Assembly (NCBI RefSeq): GCF_026278345.1
Contig: NZ_CP111085.1
Span: 2,993,501-3,057,500, forward strand
Length of the DNA: 64,000 bases
DNA from: Tellurirhabdus rosea
GTDB taxonomy: Bacteria; Bacteroidota; Bacteroidia; Cytophagales; Spirosomataceae
Reading direction: 5' to 3'
The notes beneath the pieces are model-generated. The model had not been told where the DNA came from. It searched no databases and saw only the letters and a list, made by a program, of their open reading frames with translations. Both the position numbers and the translations under genes were made by a program. The stretch's first letter is position 1; the number at the start of each line of letters is the position of its first letter. This document shows positions 14,231 to 23,713 of this stretch, piece after piece.

Positions 14231-16009
14231 ATGGCTAAAACGCAAGAACTGCCTGCTTTCGATTGGGATCGCGCAGACAACCGTGGCTTCGGCTACGGCT
14301 ATTCCGAAGAAGAACGCAGCCGCATGGAGCAACTGTACGACAACACGCTCGCACAGGTTAACGAAAAAGAAGTAGTGAAGGGCTCGGTCGTAGGGATTAC
14401 GGACCGTGAAGTGATTCTGAACATCGGATTCAAATCGGACGGCCTCGTACCGGCTTCTGAATTCCGGGACCTGCCCGATCTGAAAATCGGCGATGAAGTA
14501 GAAGTTTACGTAGAAAATCAGGAAGACCCCAACGGTCAGCTGGTTCTGTCCCGCAAGAAAGCGAAAGTGATCACGGCATGGCAGCGCATCCAGCAGGCTC
14601 TGGACGAAGACCTCGTGATCGAAGGCTTCGTTAAGCGCCGCACGAAGGGTGGTCTTATCGTTGATATTTATAGCATTGAAGCCTTCCTGCCGGGTTCACA
14701 AATCGACGTGAAGCCGATCCGCGACTTCGACGTGTTCGTGGGCAAGAAGATGGAAGTGAAAGTGGTGAAAATCAACTACGCCAACGACAACGTGGTTGTT
14801 TCACACAAAGTCCTGATCGAAAAAGATCTGGAAGCACAGCGTCAGCAAATCCTGACGAACCTGGAAAAAGGCCAGGTCCTGGAAGGGGTGATCAAGAACA
14901 TGACCAACTTCGGGGTGTTCATCGATCTGGGTGGCGTCGACGGTCTGCTGCACATCACGGACATTTCGTGGGGCCGCATCAGCCATCCGTCCGAGCTGCT
15001 GCACCTCGACCAGAAAGTCAACGTCGTCGTTCTCGATTTCGACGAAGACAAGAAGCGGATCTCTCTGGGCATGAAGCAGCTGCAGGCCCATCCGTGGGAT
15101 AACCTGTCGGCCGAAATCCAGGTAGGTTCACACGTGAAAGGCCGCATCGTGAATGTTGCCGATTACGGCGCGTTCCTCGAAATCATGCCGGGCGTAGAAG
15201 GTCTGATCCACGTTTCAGAAATGTCGTGGTCGCAGCACCTGCGCAACCCGCAGGACTTCCTGAAAGTGAACGACGAAGTAGAAGCCGTGGTGCTGACGCT
15301 GGACCGCAACGACCGCAAGATGTCGCTTGGCATCAAGCAGCTGACGCCGGATCCCTGGTCACGTCCCGAGCTGGTGACGAAATACGCCGTTGGCACCCGC
15401 CACAAAGGCACGGTTCGTAACCTGACCAACTTCGGCCTGTTCCTCGAAATGGAAGAAGGCATCGACGGTCTGGTGCACGTTTCCGACCTGTCGTGGACGA
15501 AGAAGATCAAGCACCCGTCTGACTTCATCAAAGTGAGCGAAGAACTGGACGTGGTGGTTTTGGAACTGGACGTGGAAAACCGTCGTCTGGCTCTGGGTCA
15601 CAAGCAGCTGGAAGAAAACCCGTGGGACACGTTCGAATCGCTGTTCACGCCGGGTTCTGTACACCGCTGCACGATCCTGTCGAAGAACGACAAGGTAGCT
15701 ACGCTGGAACTGCCGTACGGCATCGAAGGCTTCGCGGCCCTGAAAAACCTGGCGAAGGAAGACGGAACGATGGCCGAAGTAGGCGAGTCGCTCGACTTCA
15801 AAGTACAGGAGTTCTCGAAGGATGAGAAGCGCATTATGCTGTCGCACACGAAGACGTGGCAGGAGAAAGGCGAAGCTCCGAAAGCGGAGAAGAAAGCCGC
15901 TGCTCCGAAACCGCAACCCGCTGCCCAGCAGCAGGAACGCGGCGCTACGCTCGGTGACCTCGACGCCCTGGCTGCTCTGAAAGAGAAGATGGAAGGCGGT
16001 TCGAAGTAA
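14231..16009 (+). CDS. rpsA: 30S ribosomal protein S1
   Basis: The 592-residue protein contains six S1 (OB-fold) RNA-binding repeats at about residues 46-111, 128-196, 213-281, 298-368, 385-455 and 472-537. The third to fifth are the clearest, each with the pattern NFGVFIDLGGVDGLLHITDISW. A Lys/Ala/Pro/Gln-rich tail (from about KAEKKAAAPKPQPAAQQQ) ends the protein. S1 binds mRNA and brings it to the 30S subunit, which is especially relevant in Bacteroidota, where Shine-Dalgarno sequences are rare. It is transcribed alone from a typical promoter and followed by tRNA-Cys. Confidence 0.97.
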   Translation: MAKTQELPAFDWDRADNRGFGYGYSEEERSRMEQLYDNTLAQVNEKEVVKGSVVGITDREVILNIGFKSDGLVPASEFRDLPDLKIGDEVEVYVENQEDPNGQLVLSRKKAKVITAWQRIQQALDEDLVIEGFVKRRTKGGLIVDIYSIEAFLPGSQIDVKPIRDFDVFVGKKMEVKVVKINYANDNVVVSHKVLIEKDLEAQRQQILTNLEKGQVLEGVIKNMTNFGVFIDLGGVDGLLHITDISWGRISHPSELLHLDQKVNVVVLDFDEDKKRISLGMKQLQAHPWDNLSAEIQVGSHVKGRIVNVADYGAFLEIMPGVEGLIHVSEMSWSQHLRNPQDFLKVNDEVEAVVLTLDRNDRKMSLGIKQLTPDPWSRPELVTKYAVGTRHKGTVRNLTNFGLFLEMEEGIDGLVHVSDLSWTKKIKHPSDFIKVSEELDVVVLELDVENRRLALGHKQLEENPWDTFESLFTPGSVHRCTILSKNDKVATLELPYGIEGFAALKNLAKEDGTMAEVGESLDFKVQEFSKDEKRIMLSHTKTWQEKGEAPKAEKKAAAPKPQPAAQQQERGATLGDLDALAALKEKMEGGSK

Positions 16010-16060
16010 GAATAATTGAGTAAAATTTAGAGAAAACGTGTCGCGGTACTGATTTTTTGT

Positions 16061-16068
16061 TAGTTTTG
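16061..16068 (+). promoter_or_regulatory. tRNA-Cys promoter -7 element
   Basis: TAGTTTTG, followed by CGGC, fits TAnnTTTG and lies 17 bases before the tRNA start. At -33 only GTG is present. Confidence 0.5.
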
Positions 16069-16085
16069 CGGCACGTTTCTCAACT

Positions 16086-16156
16086 GGTTCCGTGGCCGAG
16101 AGGCTAGGCAGAGCTCTGCAAAAGCTCCCACAGCGGTTCGAATCCGCTCGGAACCT
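16086..16156 (+). tRNA. tRNA-Cys (anticodon GCA)
   Basis: Acceptor arms GGTTCCG (16086-16092) and CGGAACC (16149-16155) pair. The anticodon arm GAGC-TCTGCAAA-AGCTC shows anticodon GCA, and the T arm is GCGG-TTCGAAT-CCGC. The discriminator is U at 16156 and CCA is not encoded. It is the only tRNA between rpsA and the act operon. Confidence 0.95.
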
Positions 16157-16207
16157 CTTCGTTTAACTAGTACTTTTTCTAGTTGCTCCTGTCTGAAAAC
16201 AGGACAT

Positions 16208-16256
16208 AAAATGCCGTTCGGCGCTCCCTGAAAATGGAGTCCGGGCGGCATTTTTC
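16208..16256 (+). terminator. Terminator after tRNA-Cys
   Basis: AAAATGCCG (16208-16216) pairs with CGGCATTTT (16246-16254), with an inner GCTCC/GGAGT stem and a T run reaching 16256. The following stretch to 16384 shows no gene. Confidence 0.8.
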
Positions 16257-16384
16257 TTTGCGCAATTTTCTGAAACACTGAAAGGTACATTTTGTTACAA
16301 CTCCATTCAAATCAGCGGATTTAGAGCACTTCCTTAGAAGAAGTATAAATAAAATTCCGGCGCAAAATATCAAACCATTTGTGC

Positions 16385-16415
16385 TTGGTTAAGAACCGTT
16401 CGTGAATTACTTTTG
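16385..16415 (+). promoter_or_regulatory. Promoter of the act-cox operon
   Basis: TTG (16385-16387), 20 bases, then TACTTTTG (16408-16415) is a full match to the Bacteroidota promoter. It would give a leader of about 20 bases before actA ATG 16443. Confidence 0.75.
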
Positions 16416-16442
16416 TGTGTTAATGGAAAATTAAAAGTAGGT

Positions 16443-17786
16443 ATGCATACTGATTTTCTTAGTTTCTCACTGATTCACAAGAAGTTCCGTGGGTTCAGCA
16501 GTGCACTCGTAATTGCACTGTCTGTCCTGTTGGCGGGCTCTCCGGTGACAGCGCAGGATAATGGCACGGCAAATGCTGGTGGCGCTCCTGCAGCGACTGG
16601 CGCTCCGTCCGACAACTCGACAGCCTCCGCGGCTGGTGCCGGTGGCGATGTAGCCAAAGGGCAGGAGTTGTTTACTAACCAGTGCCAGCAGTGTCACGCT
16701 GTCACGGATGAAGTTGTTGTAGGCCCCGGCCTGAAAGGCATCTCCCAGCGCCGCGACGAAGCATGGCTGATCAAATGGATCAAGAACCCGCAGGCGGTTA
16801 TCTCCAGCGGAGATCCTTACGCGGTTGCGCTGTATAACAAATTCGCCCCGACGGTGATGCAAAGCTTCCCTGGTCTGTCAGACGATGACATCCGGGGCAT
16901 TATTGCTTACGTCAACTCGGCCAACGCACCGGCAGCTCCGGACGCAGATGGTGGACCTGTGACAACGACTCCCGGACAGCAGACTGCCGCTTCTGAAAGC
17001 CCTTCAGGACTCTTCACCTTCGTACTGGTGGCCCTGATGGTGGTGATGCTGCTCGTTCTGGGTGTTCTGCTCGTAATTGTTTCCATCCTGTCGAAAGCCG
17101 TAACGGGTGCCCAGCCGGGTGCTGCTACGGAAGGAACGCCTTTCTTCGACCGTCTGCGCACGAATCTGGCGGCCGCCGCGGGTAACAGCACGCTCCGCTC
17201 GATTGTCATCTGGCTCTTTGCGTTTATCGTCGCCAAGCAGACCGTAGACGGTTTGTACAGCATCGGTATCCAGCAGGGATACGCTCCGAAGCAGCCGATC
17301 GCTTTCTCGCATAAACTGCACGCCGGTCAGTACCAGATCAACTGTAACTACTGCCATACCGGTGTCAACAAGGGCAAATCCGCTCACATTCCGTCGGCTA
17401 ACATTTGTATGAACTGCCACGGTGTGATTAAGAAAGAGTCTCCGGAAATCCAGAAGATTTATCAGGCAATCGAAAAGGATCAGCCGATCGAATGGGTACG
17501 GGTTCACAACCTGCCGGATCTGGCCTACTTCAACCACGCCCAGCACGTCAATGTCGGCAACATCCAGTGCCAGCAGTGCCACGGCGACGTGGAGAAAATG
17601 GAAGTGATGCAGCAACGGTCGTCGCTGACGATGGGCTGGTGTATCGACTGCCACCGCAAAACGGAGGTCAATACGAAAGATAACGCCTACTACGACAAAC
17701 TGGTGGCTCTGCACGCGAAAGAGACGAAGGAGCCGCTGAAAGTAGCCAACATTGGTGGTCTGGAGTGTTCGAAGTGTCACTATTAA
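16443..17786 (+). CDS. actA: Alternative complex III subunit ActA, multiheme cytochrome c
   Basis: The 447-residue protein has an export signal (ALVIALSVLLAGSPVTAQ), then a monoheme cytochrome c domain (CQQCH at 81-85, with distal Met region APTVMQSFPGLSDDD). A membrane helix follows (FVLVALMVVMLLVLGVLLVI) and a second one (IVIWLFAFIVA), then five heme motifs: CNYCH 301, CMNCH 322, CQQCH 376, CIDCH 400 and CSKCH 442. The five C-terminal motifs are the pentaheme ActA of alternative complex III, which passes electrons from menaquinol to cytochrome c. The N-terminal monoheme domain is an addition to that core. ATG 16443 is chosen; TTG 16413 lies within the promoter. Confidence 0.93.
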   Translation: MHTDFLSFSLIHKKFRGFSSALVIALSVLLAGSPVTAQDNGTANAGGAPAATGAPSDNSTASAAGAGGDVAKGQELFTNQCQQCHAVTDEVVVGPGLKGISQRRDEAWLIKWIKNPQAVISSGDPYAVALYNKFAPTVMQSFPGLSDDDIRGIIAYVNSANAPAAPDADGGPVTTTPGQQTAASESPSGLFTFVLVALMVVMLLVLGVLLVIVSILSKAVTGAQPGAATEGTPFFDRLRTNLAAAAGNSTLRSIVIWLFAFIVAKQTVDGLYSIGIQQGYAPKQPIAFSHKLHAGQYQINCNYCHTGVNKGKSAHIPSANICMNCHGVIKKESPEIQKIYQAIEKDQPIEWVRVHNLPDLAYFNHAQHVNVGNIQCQQCHGDVEKMEVMQQRSSLTMGWCIDCHRKTEVNTKDNAYYDKLVALHAKETKEPLKVANIGGLECSKCHY

Positions 17787-17838
17787 TCCCATCGTTCAAA
17801 ACCAATCGTAACTGATTGATTCCGAATAGCAAGACCGT

Positions 17839-20800
17839 ATGGAAAATACAACAAAACGGTATTGGAGAGGGCTTGAAGAACTGCGTAACGACGAGTCATT
17901 CGTTGCCAACGCGCACAAGGAGTTCTCTGATACCAATCTTGAGCAAAGCAACCAGGAAGGAAGCCTTGTGGACGGCATGGGGCCTGACCGCCGCGACTTT
18001 CTGAAAGTGCTTGGCTTCGGTATGGCGGCTGTATCTCTGGCAGCCTGTGATGCACCGGTGAAACGGGCCATTCCGTACCTCAACAAACCGGAGACCATCT
18101 TCCCGACAATCTCCAACTACTTCGCCTCTACCTTTATTGATAGCGGAGACTGGGCACCGATTCTGGTAGAAACCCGCGACGGTCGCCCCATCAAAATCGA
18201 AGGGAACACCACGTCTACCCTGACCGGCGGCGGTACGCTGCCCCGGGTGCAGGCGTCCGTTCTGTCTCTCTACGATATCGAGAAGCTGAAAGGGCCTAAG
18301 AAAGGGGATGCCGATACCAACTGGGAAACCATCGACCGGGAAGTTGGCGGCCAGCTGGCGCAGATTGCCGCTAGCGGCGGTGCCATCCGGATCGTATCCA
18401 GCTCGGTCCTCAGCCCGTCTTCCAAGGCGGTCATTGCTGATTTTGCGGCCAAGTACCCGACGGCCCGCCACATCCAGTACGACGCCAACTCCGCTTACGG
18501 CATTACCCTCGCTAACCAGGCCTCGTTTGGTCAGGCGATTGTGCCGTCTTACGACTTCAGCAAGGCCCGGGTCATCGTCGGCATCAGTGCCGACTTCCTG
18601 GGTTCGTGGGTAAACCCGCTGGAGTTTGCCGTTCAGTACGGACGGACGCGGAAGCTGGGTGCTGTCAAGGCGAACGGCAATAAGAAGGAAATGTCCCGTC
18701 ACTACCAGTTCGAGTCAACCATGACGATGACGGGTTCCAACGCGGATTACCGCACCGGAATCAAGCCGTCGCAGGAAGGACTGGTAGTAGCGAACCTGTA
18801 TAATAAGGTAGCGTCCAAGCTGGGCGGTGCTGCTCTGAGCGTTCCGGCCGTGAATGTCAACGGTCTGGACAAGGCCGCTGCCGACCTGATCGCTGCCCGA
18901 GGTGCCGCTCTGGTTGTGGCGGGTTCCAACGACCCGAACGTCCAGGTGGTAGTTAATGCGCTGAACAGCCTGCTGGGCAGCTACGGAACGACGATTGATA
19001 TTAGCCGTCCGTTGAATACCCGCCAGGGGAACGATGCTGCCATGAACGCCTTCATCAACGAGGTGAAAGGCGGACAGGTGCAGGCCGTTCTGTTCTGGGA
19101 TACCAACCCGGTTTATACCCACCCGCGGGGCAAAGAACTAGCCGAAGCGCTTCCGCGCGTGGCTCTGTCAGTATCGTTTGCTGACCGGGCCGATGAAACG
19201 GCTTCTCTGGTAAAATACATTGCTCCGGCTCCGCACTTCCTCGAATCATGGGGGGATGCCGAAGTGAAATCGGGCTATTACAGCCTGATGCAGCCGACGA
19301 TCGGTCTGATTTTCAAAACCCGTCAGCCGCAGACAAGCCTGCTGACCTGGGCGGGTCTGAACGGCGATTATGAGGCGTATCTGAAGCGTTTCTGGCGTGC
19401 CAACATCTACACGGCAGCCGGCGCGACGGGAAGCTTCGAAGACTTCTGGATTCGTTCTCTGAACAACGGTGTGCTGGAGCCTGCGGCTCCGACGGCGGCC
19501 GCTGCCTCATTCAACGGTGCTGGTCTCCCGGCGGCGGCTTCGGCAATCGCCCAGCGTTACAAAGCCACCGCAACGGGTCTCGAACTGGCCCTTTACCAGA
19601 AAGTCTCGATTGGTACCGGTGCCATGGCGAATAACCCCTGGCTTCAGGAATTGCCGGATCCCGTCACCAAAGCCTGCTGGGACAACTACGCATTAATTTC
19701 TGCCAAAACGGCCAACGATCTGGGCGTTTCGCAGAACGATCTTGTAACAATTTCACTGAACAACACGTCAGTTGAAGTACCTGTGATGATTCAGCCCGGT
19801 CAGGCCGACGAAACGATTTCGATCGCCGTGGGTTATGGTCGCGAGAAAGCAGGGAAAGCGGCTAACGGAGTTGGGGCAAATGCCTTTCCGTTTGCATCGG
19901 TGGTTGGCGGAACGCTGTCGTCCACGGCTACCGGCGTGAAGCTGGAGAAAGCAGGCGGTACGCGCGAAATCGCCCAGACCCAGACGCACAACACGGTGAT
20001 GGGTCGCCGGGCGGTGGTTCAGGAAGCAAAACTGGCCGCTTACCAGAAAGACCCGATGGCCGGACGCTTTACACCGAAGGTCAACACGTCCGAAGGTCCC
20101 GTTAGCCCGGAAGAGATTACGCTCTGGAACGGCTACGGCAAACCGAACCATTCGTGGGGAATGGTGATCGACCTGAACTCGTGTATCGGTTGCGGCGCCT
20201 GCGTGGTCGGCTGTATTTCGGAAAACAACATTGCCACGGTTGGCCGTCAGGAAATCATCAACCGTCGGGAAATGCACTGGCTGCGAATCGACCGCTATTA
20301 CAGCAGCGACGCCGAAGCCGAAGATCTGAAAGGCCTGGAGGTGGCTTCGGCAAACCCCGAGGTGACGTTCCAGCCGATGCTGTGCCAGCACTGTTCGAAC
20401 GCGCCCTGCGAAACGGTTTGTCCGGTTATTGCTACTTCGCACAGTACGGAAGGTCTGAACCAGATGACGTACAACCGTTGTATCGGCACCCGTTACTGCG
20501 CCAACAACTGTCCATACAAAGTGCGCCGGTTCAACTGGTTTAAGTATTTTGATAACGACAATTTCGATTACAACTTCAACAATGACCTCGGAAAGATGGC
20601 CATTAACCCGGACGTAACCGTACGTTCGCGGGGAGTAATCGAGAAATGCTCATTCTGCGTACAGCGTATTCAGGAAGGAAAACTGACGGCGAAGAAAGAA
20701 CGCAGAAGACCGTATCCGGATGAAATTCAGACGGCTTGTGCGCAAGCCTGCCCGACGGACGCCATCATCTTCGGAGACATGAACGACCAGGACAGCTCGG

Positions 20801-20958
20801 TAGCGCGGATTCTGCGCGAAGAGCATCAGGGCCGGGCGTTCCAGGTGCTGGAAGAAATTAACGTAAGACCGCAGATTTCATACCTGACCAAGATTCGCAA
20901 CAAAGACGAAGACCCCAAGCAGGAGTCCCGTCAGGCGGCGAAACCGGAGGAGGCCTAA
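17839..20958 (+). CDS. actB: Alternative complex III subunit ActB (Mo-oxidoreductase-like plus Fe-S)
   Basis: The 1039-residue protein joins a molybdopterin-oxidoreductase-like domain (about residues 75-700; no cofactor is expected in ActB) to a ferredoxin domain. The ferredoxin domain has four cysteine clusters: CIGCGACVVGC from residue 782, then CQHCSNAPCETVCP, CIGTRYCANNCP and CSFCVQ..CAQACP. The N-terminus holds a twin-arginine motif R51-R52 (GPDRRDFLKVLGFG) followed by a lipobox ending at C70 (SLAAC). Export by Tat and lipid anchoring on the periplasmic face of the membrane are thus likely. ActB carries the Fe-S wire of the complex. It lies 52 bases after actA in the same operon. Confidence 0.95.
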   Translation: MENTTKRYWRGLEELRNDESFVANAHKEFSDTNLEQSNQEGSLVDGMGPDRRDFLKVLGFGMAAVSLAACDAPVKRAIPYLNKPETIFPTISNYFASTFIDSGDWAPILVETRDGRPIKIEGNTTSTLTGGGTLPRVQASVLSLYDIEKLKGPKKGDADTNWETIDREVGGQLAQIAASGGAIRIVSSSVLSPSSKAVIADFAAKYPTARHIQYDANSAYGITLANQASFGQAIVPSYDFSKARVIVGISADFLGSWVNPLEFAVQYGRTRKLGAVKANGNKKEMSRHYQFESTMTMTGSNADYRTGIKPSQEGLVVANLYNKVASKLGGAALSVPAVNVNGLDKAAADLIAARGAALVVAGSNDPNVQVVVNALNSLLGSYGTTIDISRPLNTRQGNDAAMNAFINEVKGGQVQAVLFWDTNPVYTHPRGKELAEALPRVALSVSFADRADETASLVKYIAPAPHFLESWGDAEVKSGYYSLMQPTIGLIFKTRQPQTSLLTWAGLNGDYEAYLKRFWRANIYTAAGATGSFEDFWIRSLNNGVLEPAAPTAAAASFNGAGLPAAASAIAQRYKATATGLELALYQKVSIGTGAMANNPWLQELPDPVTKACWDNYALISAKTANDLGVSQNDLVTISLNNTSVEVPVMIQPGQADETISIAVGYGREKAGKAANGVGANAFPFASVVGGTLSSTATGVKLEKAGGTREIAQTQTHNTVMGRRAVVQEAKLAAYQKDPMAGRFTPKVNTSEGPVSPEEITLWNGYGKPNHSWGMVIDLNSCIGCGACVVGCISENNIATVGRQEIINRREMHWLRIDRYYSSDAEAEDLKGLEVASANPEVTFQPMLCQHCSNAPCETVCPVIATSHSTEGLNQMTYNRCIGTRYCANNCPYKVRRFNWFKYFDNDNFDYNFNNDLGKMAINPDVTVRSRGVIEKCSFCVQRIQEGKLTAKKERRRPYPDEIQTACAQACPTDAIIFGDMNDQDSSVARILREEHQGRAFQVLEEINVRPQISYLTKIRNKDEDPKQESRQAAKPEEA

Positions 20959-21021
20959 GCGCCCGTTCTAATTTGCGTACAGTTTAATTCGATTCGTAGA
21001 ATTCAAATTACTTAACTCACA

Positions 21022-22449
21022 ATGCACGTTACATCACCCGTGAGAACCCCGCTGGTAACAGGGGGCAAGACGTACGCCGACGTGACGGAGGACATCTGCC
21101 GGCAGGTAGAAGGCAAGCCGACCCGCGAATGGTTGATTGCTTTCGGAATTTCTGTAGTTGTTCTTATTTACGGCACCGCCTGTGTCTTCTGGACCTGGTG
21201 GGAAGGTCTGGGCGTATGGGGTCTGAATAAAACCGTTGGCTGGGCCTGGGACATCACCAACTTCGTATGGTGGGTCGGTATCGGTCACGCCGGAACGCTG
21301 ATTTCAGCCATCCTGCTGCTGTTCCGGATGAAATACCGGACGTCCATCAACCGCGCCGCGGAAGCCATGACGATCTTCGCCGTTATCTGCGCAGCCTCGT
21401 TCATTCTGATGCACATGGGCCGTCCGTGGCTGGCTCTGTGGGCTCTGCCGCTGCCGAACACCTTCGGTTCGCTGTGGGTAAACTTCAACTCACCGCTGGT
21501 TTGGGACGTATTTGCCATCAGCACGTACTTCACCGTATCGCTGGTATTCTGGTATATCGGTCTGGTGCCTGACCTGGCTACCATCCGTGACCGGGCGACG
21601 AGCAAAGTGTCCCGCTACATCTACGGCGTTTTCTCGCTGGGATGGAACGGCGGTGCCAAAACCTGGGCCCGTTACGAATACATCTCGCTGATTCTGGCCG
21701 GTATCTCGACCCCGCTTGTACTTTCGGTACACACCATCGTAAGTATGGACTTTGCCACGTCGGTTATTCCGGGCTGGCACACCACTATCTTCCCGCCGTA
21801 CTTCGTAGCGGGTGCTATCTTCTCGGGTTTTGCGATGGTGCAGAACCTGATGCTGATTACGCGGGTGGTGTTCAAACTGGAGGACTACATTACGTTCGAG
21901 CACATTGAGTCGATGAACAAAATCATCACGCTGACGGGTTCGATCGTGGGTATTGCTTACCTGACGGAGTTTTTCATCGCGTGGTACTCCGGTGTGGAAT
22001 ACGAGCGGTACGCCTTCATCAACCGGGCTTTCGGTCCGTATTGGTGGGCTTACTGGGCCATGATGACCTGTAACGTAATTTCGCCGCAGCTGTTCTGGTC
22101 GCGCCGGATTCGCCGGAGCATCACCTGGACGTTTGTGCTGTCTGTGATTGTGAACATCGGGATGTGGTTCGAGCGCTTTGTGATCATCGTTACGTCGCTG
22201 CACCGCGACTACCTGCCGTCGAGCTGGGCGATGTTCTCTCCGACGATTTTCGACATCAGCGATTACATCTTCTCGTTTGGCCTGTTCTTTACGCTCTTCC
22301 TGCTGTTTGCAAAATTCCTCCCGGTTATCAACATGTTTGAGGTGAAGGCTGTCATCAAGTCTTCTTCCGAAAAACTGCCGAAATCGGTATCCGGAGTTGC
22401 CAAAGGCGAGCGCGTAGCGAATCCGACGTTTAACAAAAACGCTGAATAA
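21022..22449 (+). CDS. actC: Alternative complex III subunit ActC (NrfD-like quinol-binding)
   Basis: The 475-residue integral membrane protein of the NrfD/PsrC family has about ten helices. It starts with a soluble stretch ([20 protein letters not shown]) and then helices such as [20 protein letters not shown]. It shows the characteristic [17 protein letters not shown] and [13 protein letters not shown] segments. In alternative complex III, ActC binds quinol next to ActB and is related to ActF. Ser/Tyr-rich loops between helices follow the family. Position between actB and actD is the standard order. Confidence 0.95.
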   Translation: MHVTSPVRTPLVTGGKTYADVTEDICRQVEGKPTREWLIAFGISVVVLIYGTACVFWTWWEGLGVWGLNKTVGWAWDITNFVWWVGIGHAGTLISAILLLFRMKYRTSINRAAEAMTIFAVICAASFILMHMGRPWLALWALPLPNTFGSLWVNFNSPLVWDVFAISTYFTVSLVFWYIGLVPDLATIRDRATSKVSRYIYGVFSLGWNGGAKTWARYEYISLILAGISTPLVLSVHTIVSMDFATSVIPGWHTTIFPPYFVAGAIFSGFAMVQNLMLITRVVFKLEDYITFEHIESMNKIITLTGSIVGIAYLTEFFIAWYSGVEYERYAFINRAFGPYWWAYWAMMTCNVISPQLFWSRRIRRSITWTFVLSVIVNIGMWFERFVIIVTSLHRDYLPSSWAMFSPTIFDISDYIFSFGLFFTLFLLFAKFLPVINMFEVKAVIKSSSEKLPKSVSGVAKGERVANPTFNKNAE

Positions 22450-22522
22450 GACATAGCGAAAGGGTACGGAGCGGCTTCGGCTTCTCCGTACCTGATTACC
22501 TTAAACTGAAAAGTTCACAAGA

Positions 22523-23053
22523 ATGGCTGATCTTCACAATAGCAAGTTTCTGGTAGGCGTCTATGACGATGATGATGTCGTACTGAAGGCGGTAACAGAA
22601 GTAAAAAAAGCAGGCGTACGGATTCACGAAGTTTACTCACCGTTTCCGATTCACGGACTTGATGTGGCCATCGGTCACCCGCGTACCCGCATCGGTATCG
22701 CTGCTTTCCTTTTTGGTCTGACCGGCTTCCTGTGCATGGTGGCACTCACCCTGTACACGATGAAGTTCGACTGGCCGATGATCATTGGCGGTAAGGACCC
22801 GTACGCGCTGCCGGCTTACATCCCGGTAATGTTCGAGTTTACGGTTCTCTTTACGGCTCTCGGAATGGTGGGTACCTTCCTGGTATCCAATGGCCTCGGG
22901 CCCACCGTAAAGCCCCTGATGTTTGATCTGCGCAGCACCGACAACAAGTTCGTGTTGGCTATCGACCTGGAAAAAAACAAAATGTCGGAAGCGGAAATCA
23001 CGAACGTCCTCCGGACGTCGGGCGCTGCCGAAGTGAATGTTAAACAATTTTAA
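22523..23053 (+). CDS. actD: Alternative complex III subunit ActD (DUF3341)
   Basis: The 176-residue protein has a soluble N-terminal alpha/beta part (FLVGVYDDDDVVLKAVTEVK) and the conserved signature VYSPFPIHGLDVAIG. Two membrane helices follow (IGIAAFLFGLTGFLCMVAL and FEFTVLFTALGMVGTFLV). The C-terminal soluble part LRTSGAAEVNVK closes the family fold. This is DUF3341, the ActD subunit, which packs against ActC and ActF. The gene is followed by actE after only 15 bases. Confidence 0.94.
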   Translation: MADLHNSKFLVGVYDDDDVVLKAVTEVKKAGVRIHEVYSPFPIHGLDVAIGHPRTRIGIAAFLFGLTGFLCMVALTLYTMKFDWPMIIGGKDPYALPAYIPVMFEFTVLFTALGMVGTFLVSNGLGPTVKPLMFDLRSTDNKFVLAIDLEKNKMSEAEITNVLRTSGAAEVNVKQF

Positions 23054-23068
23054 CTTCCTCTGACACCC

Positions 23069-23680
23069 ATGAAATTCATGCGTCTGAACCGTTCGCTTCT
23101 GCTGATGACGGCCGCCGTGCTGACATTCTCGGCTTGTAAGCGGAGTCATGACGATCCGGGGACCGAATACGCTCCGAATATGTATGACCCCGTTGGATAC
23201 GAGCCTTATAAGCAGATCGACGGCTTCAAGAATCCTTATAATAAATACGGAACCAACCTGTGGGAGCCGGTTCGTGGCACGGTGTCACGTCCGAACTACC
23301 ACACGAAATTCAGTGACAGCACGGGCCGGTCCACGGAAGACCTGATGGTCTACAACATCCACCCGGACAGCATTACGATTTCGGAACGCGTGCTGAAGAA
23401 TCCGATTCCCCTCAATGACCAGGTGCTGACGGACGGTAAGGAATACTACGCCCGTTACTGCCAGCACTGCCACGGCGAAACCGGTAAGGGCGATGGCCTG
23501 GTTGCCAAGCAGTACAAAGGGGTTCCGGTCTACTCAGGCTTGCCGCCGATGAACGATGGACACATCTTCCACGTCATCACGCACGGAAAAGGTCGGATGT
23601 GGCCGCATGGCTCACAAATGACTCCGGAAGAACGCTGGAAAATCGTTCACTACGTGCAAAAGCTGCAAAACGAGGGTTAA
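23069..23680 (+). CDS. actE: Alternative complex III subunit ActE, monoheme cytochrome c lipoprotein
   Basis: The 203-residue protein has a lipoprotein signal with lipobox LTFSAC (mature Cys at about residue 22), and a cytochrome c domain with CQHCH at 131-135. Conserved surroundings are GKEYYARYCQHCHGETGKGDG and a distal Met region near GKGRMWPHGSQMTPEERW. ActE accepts electrons from ActA and passes them on to the oxidase. It would be anchored by lipid on the periplasmic side of the inner membrane. Confidence 0.94.
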   Translation: MKFMRLNRSLLLMTAAVLTFSACKRSHDDPGTEYAPNMYDPVGYEPYKQIDGFKNPYNKYGTNLWEPVRGTVSRPNYHTKFSDSTGRSTEDLMVYNIHPDSITISERVLKNPIPLNDQVLTDGKEYYARYCQHCHGETGKGDGLVAKQYKGVPVYSGLPPMNDGHIFHVITHGKGRMWPHGSQMTPEERWKIVHYVQKLQNEG

Positions 23681-23713
23681 TTTCAGCTAGGCATTATAAT
23701 TCTTAGAAACGTA

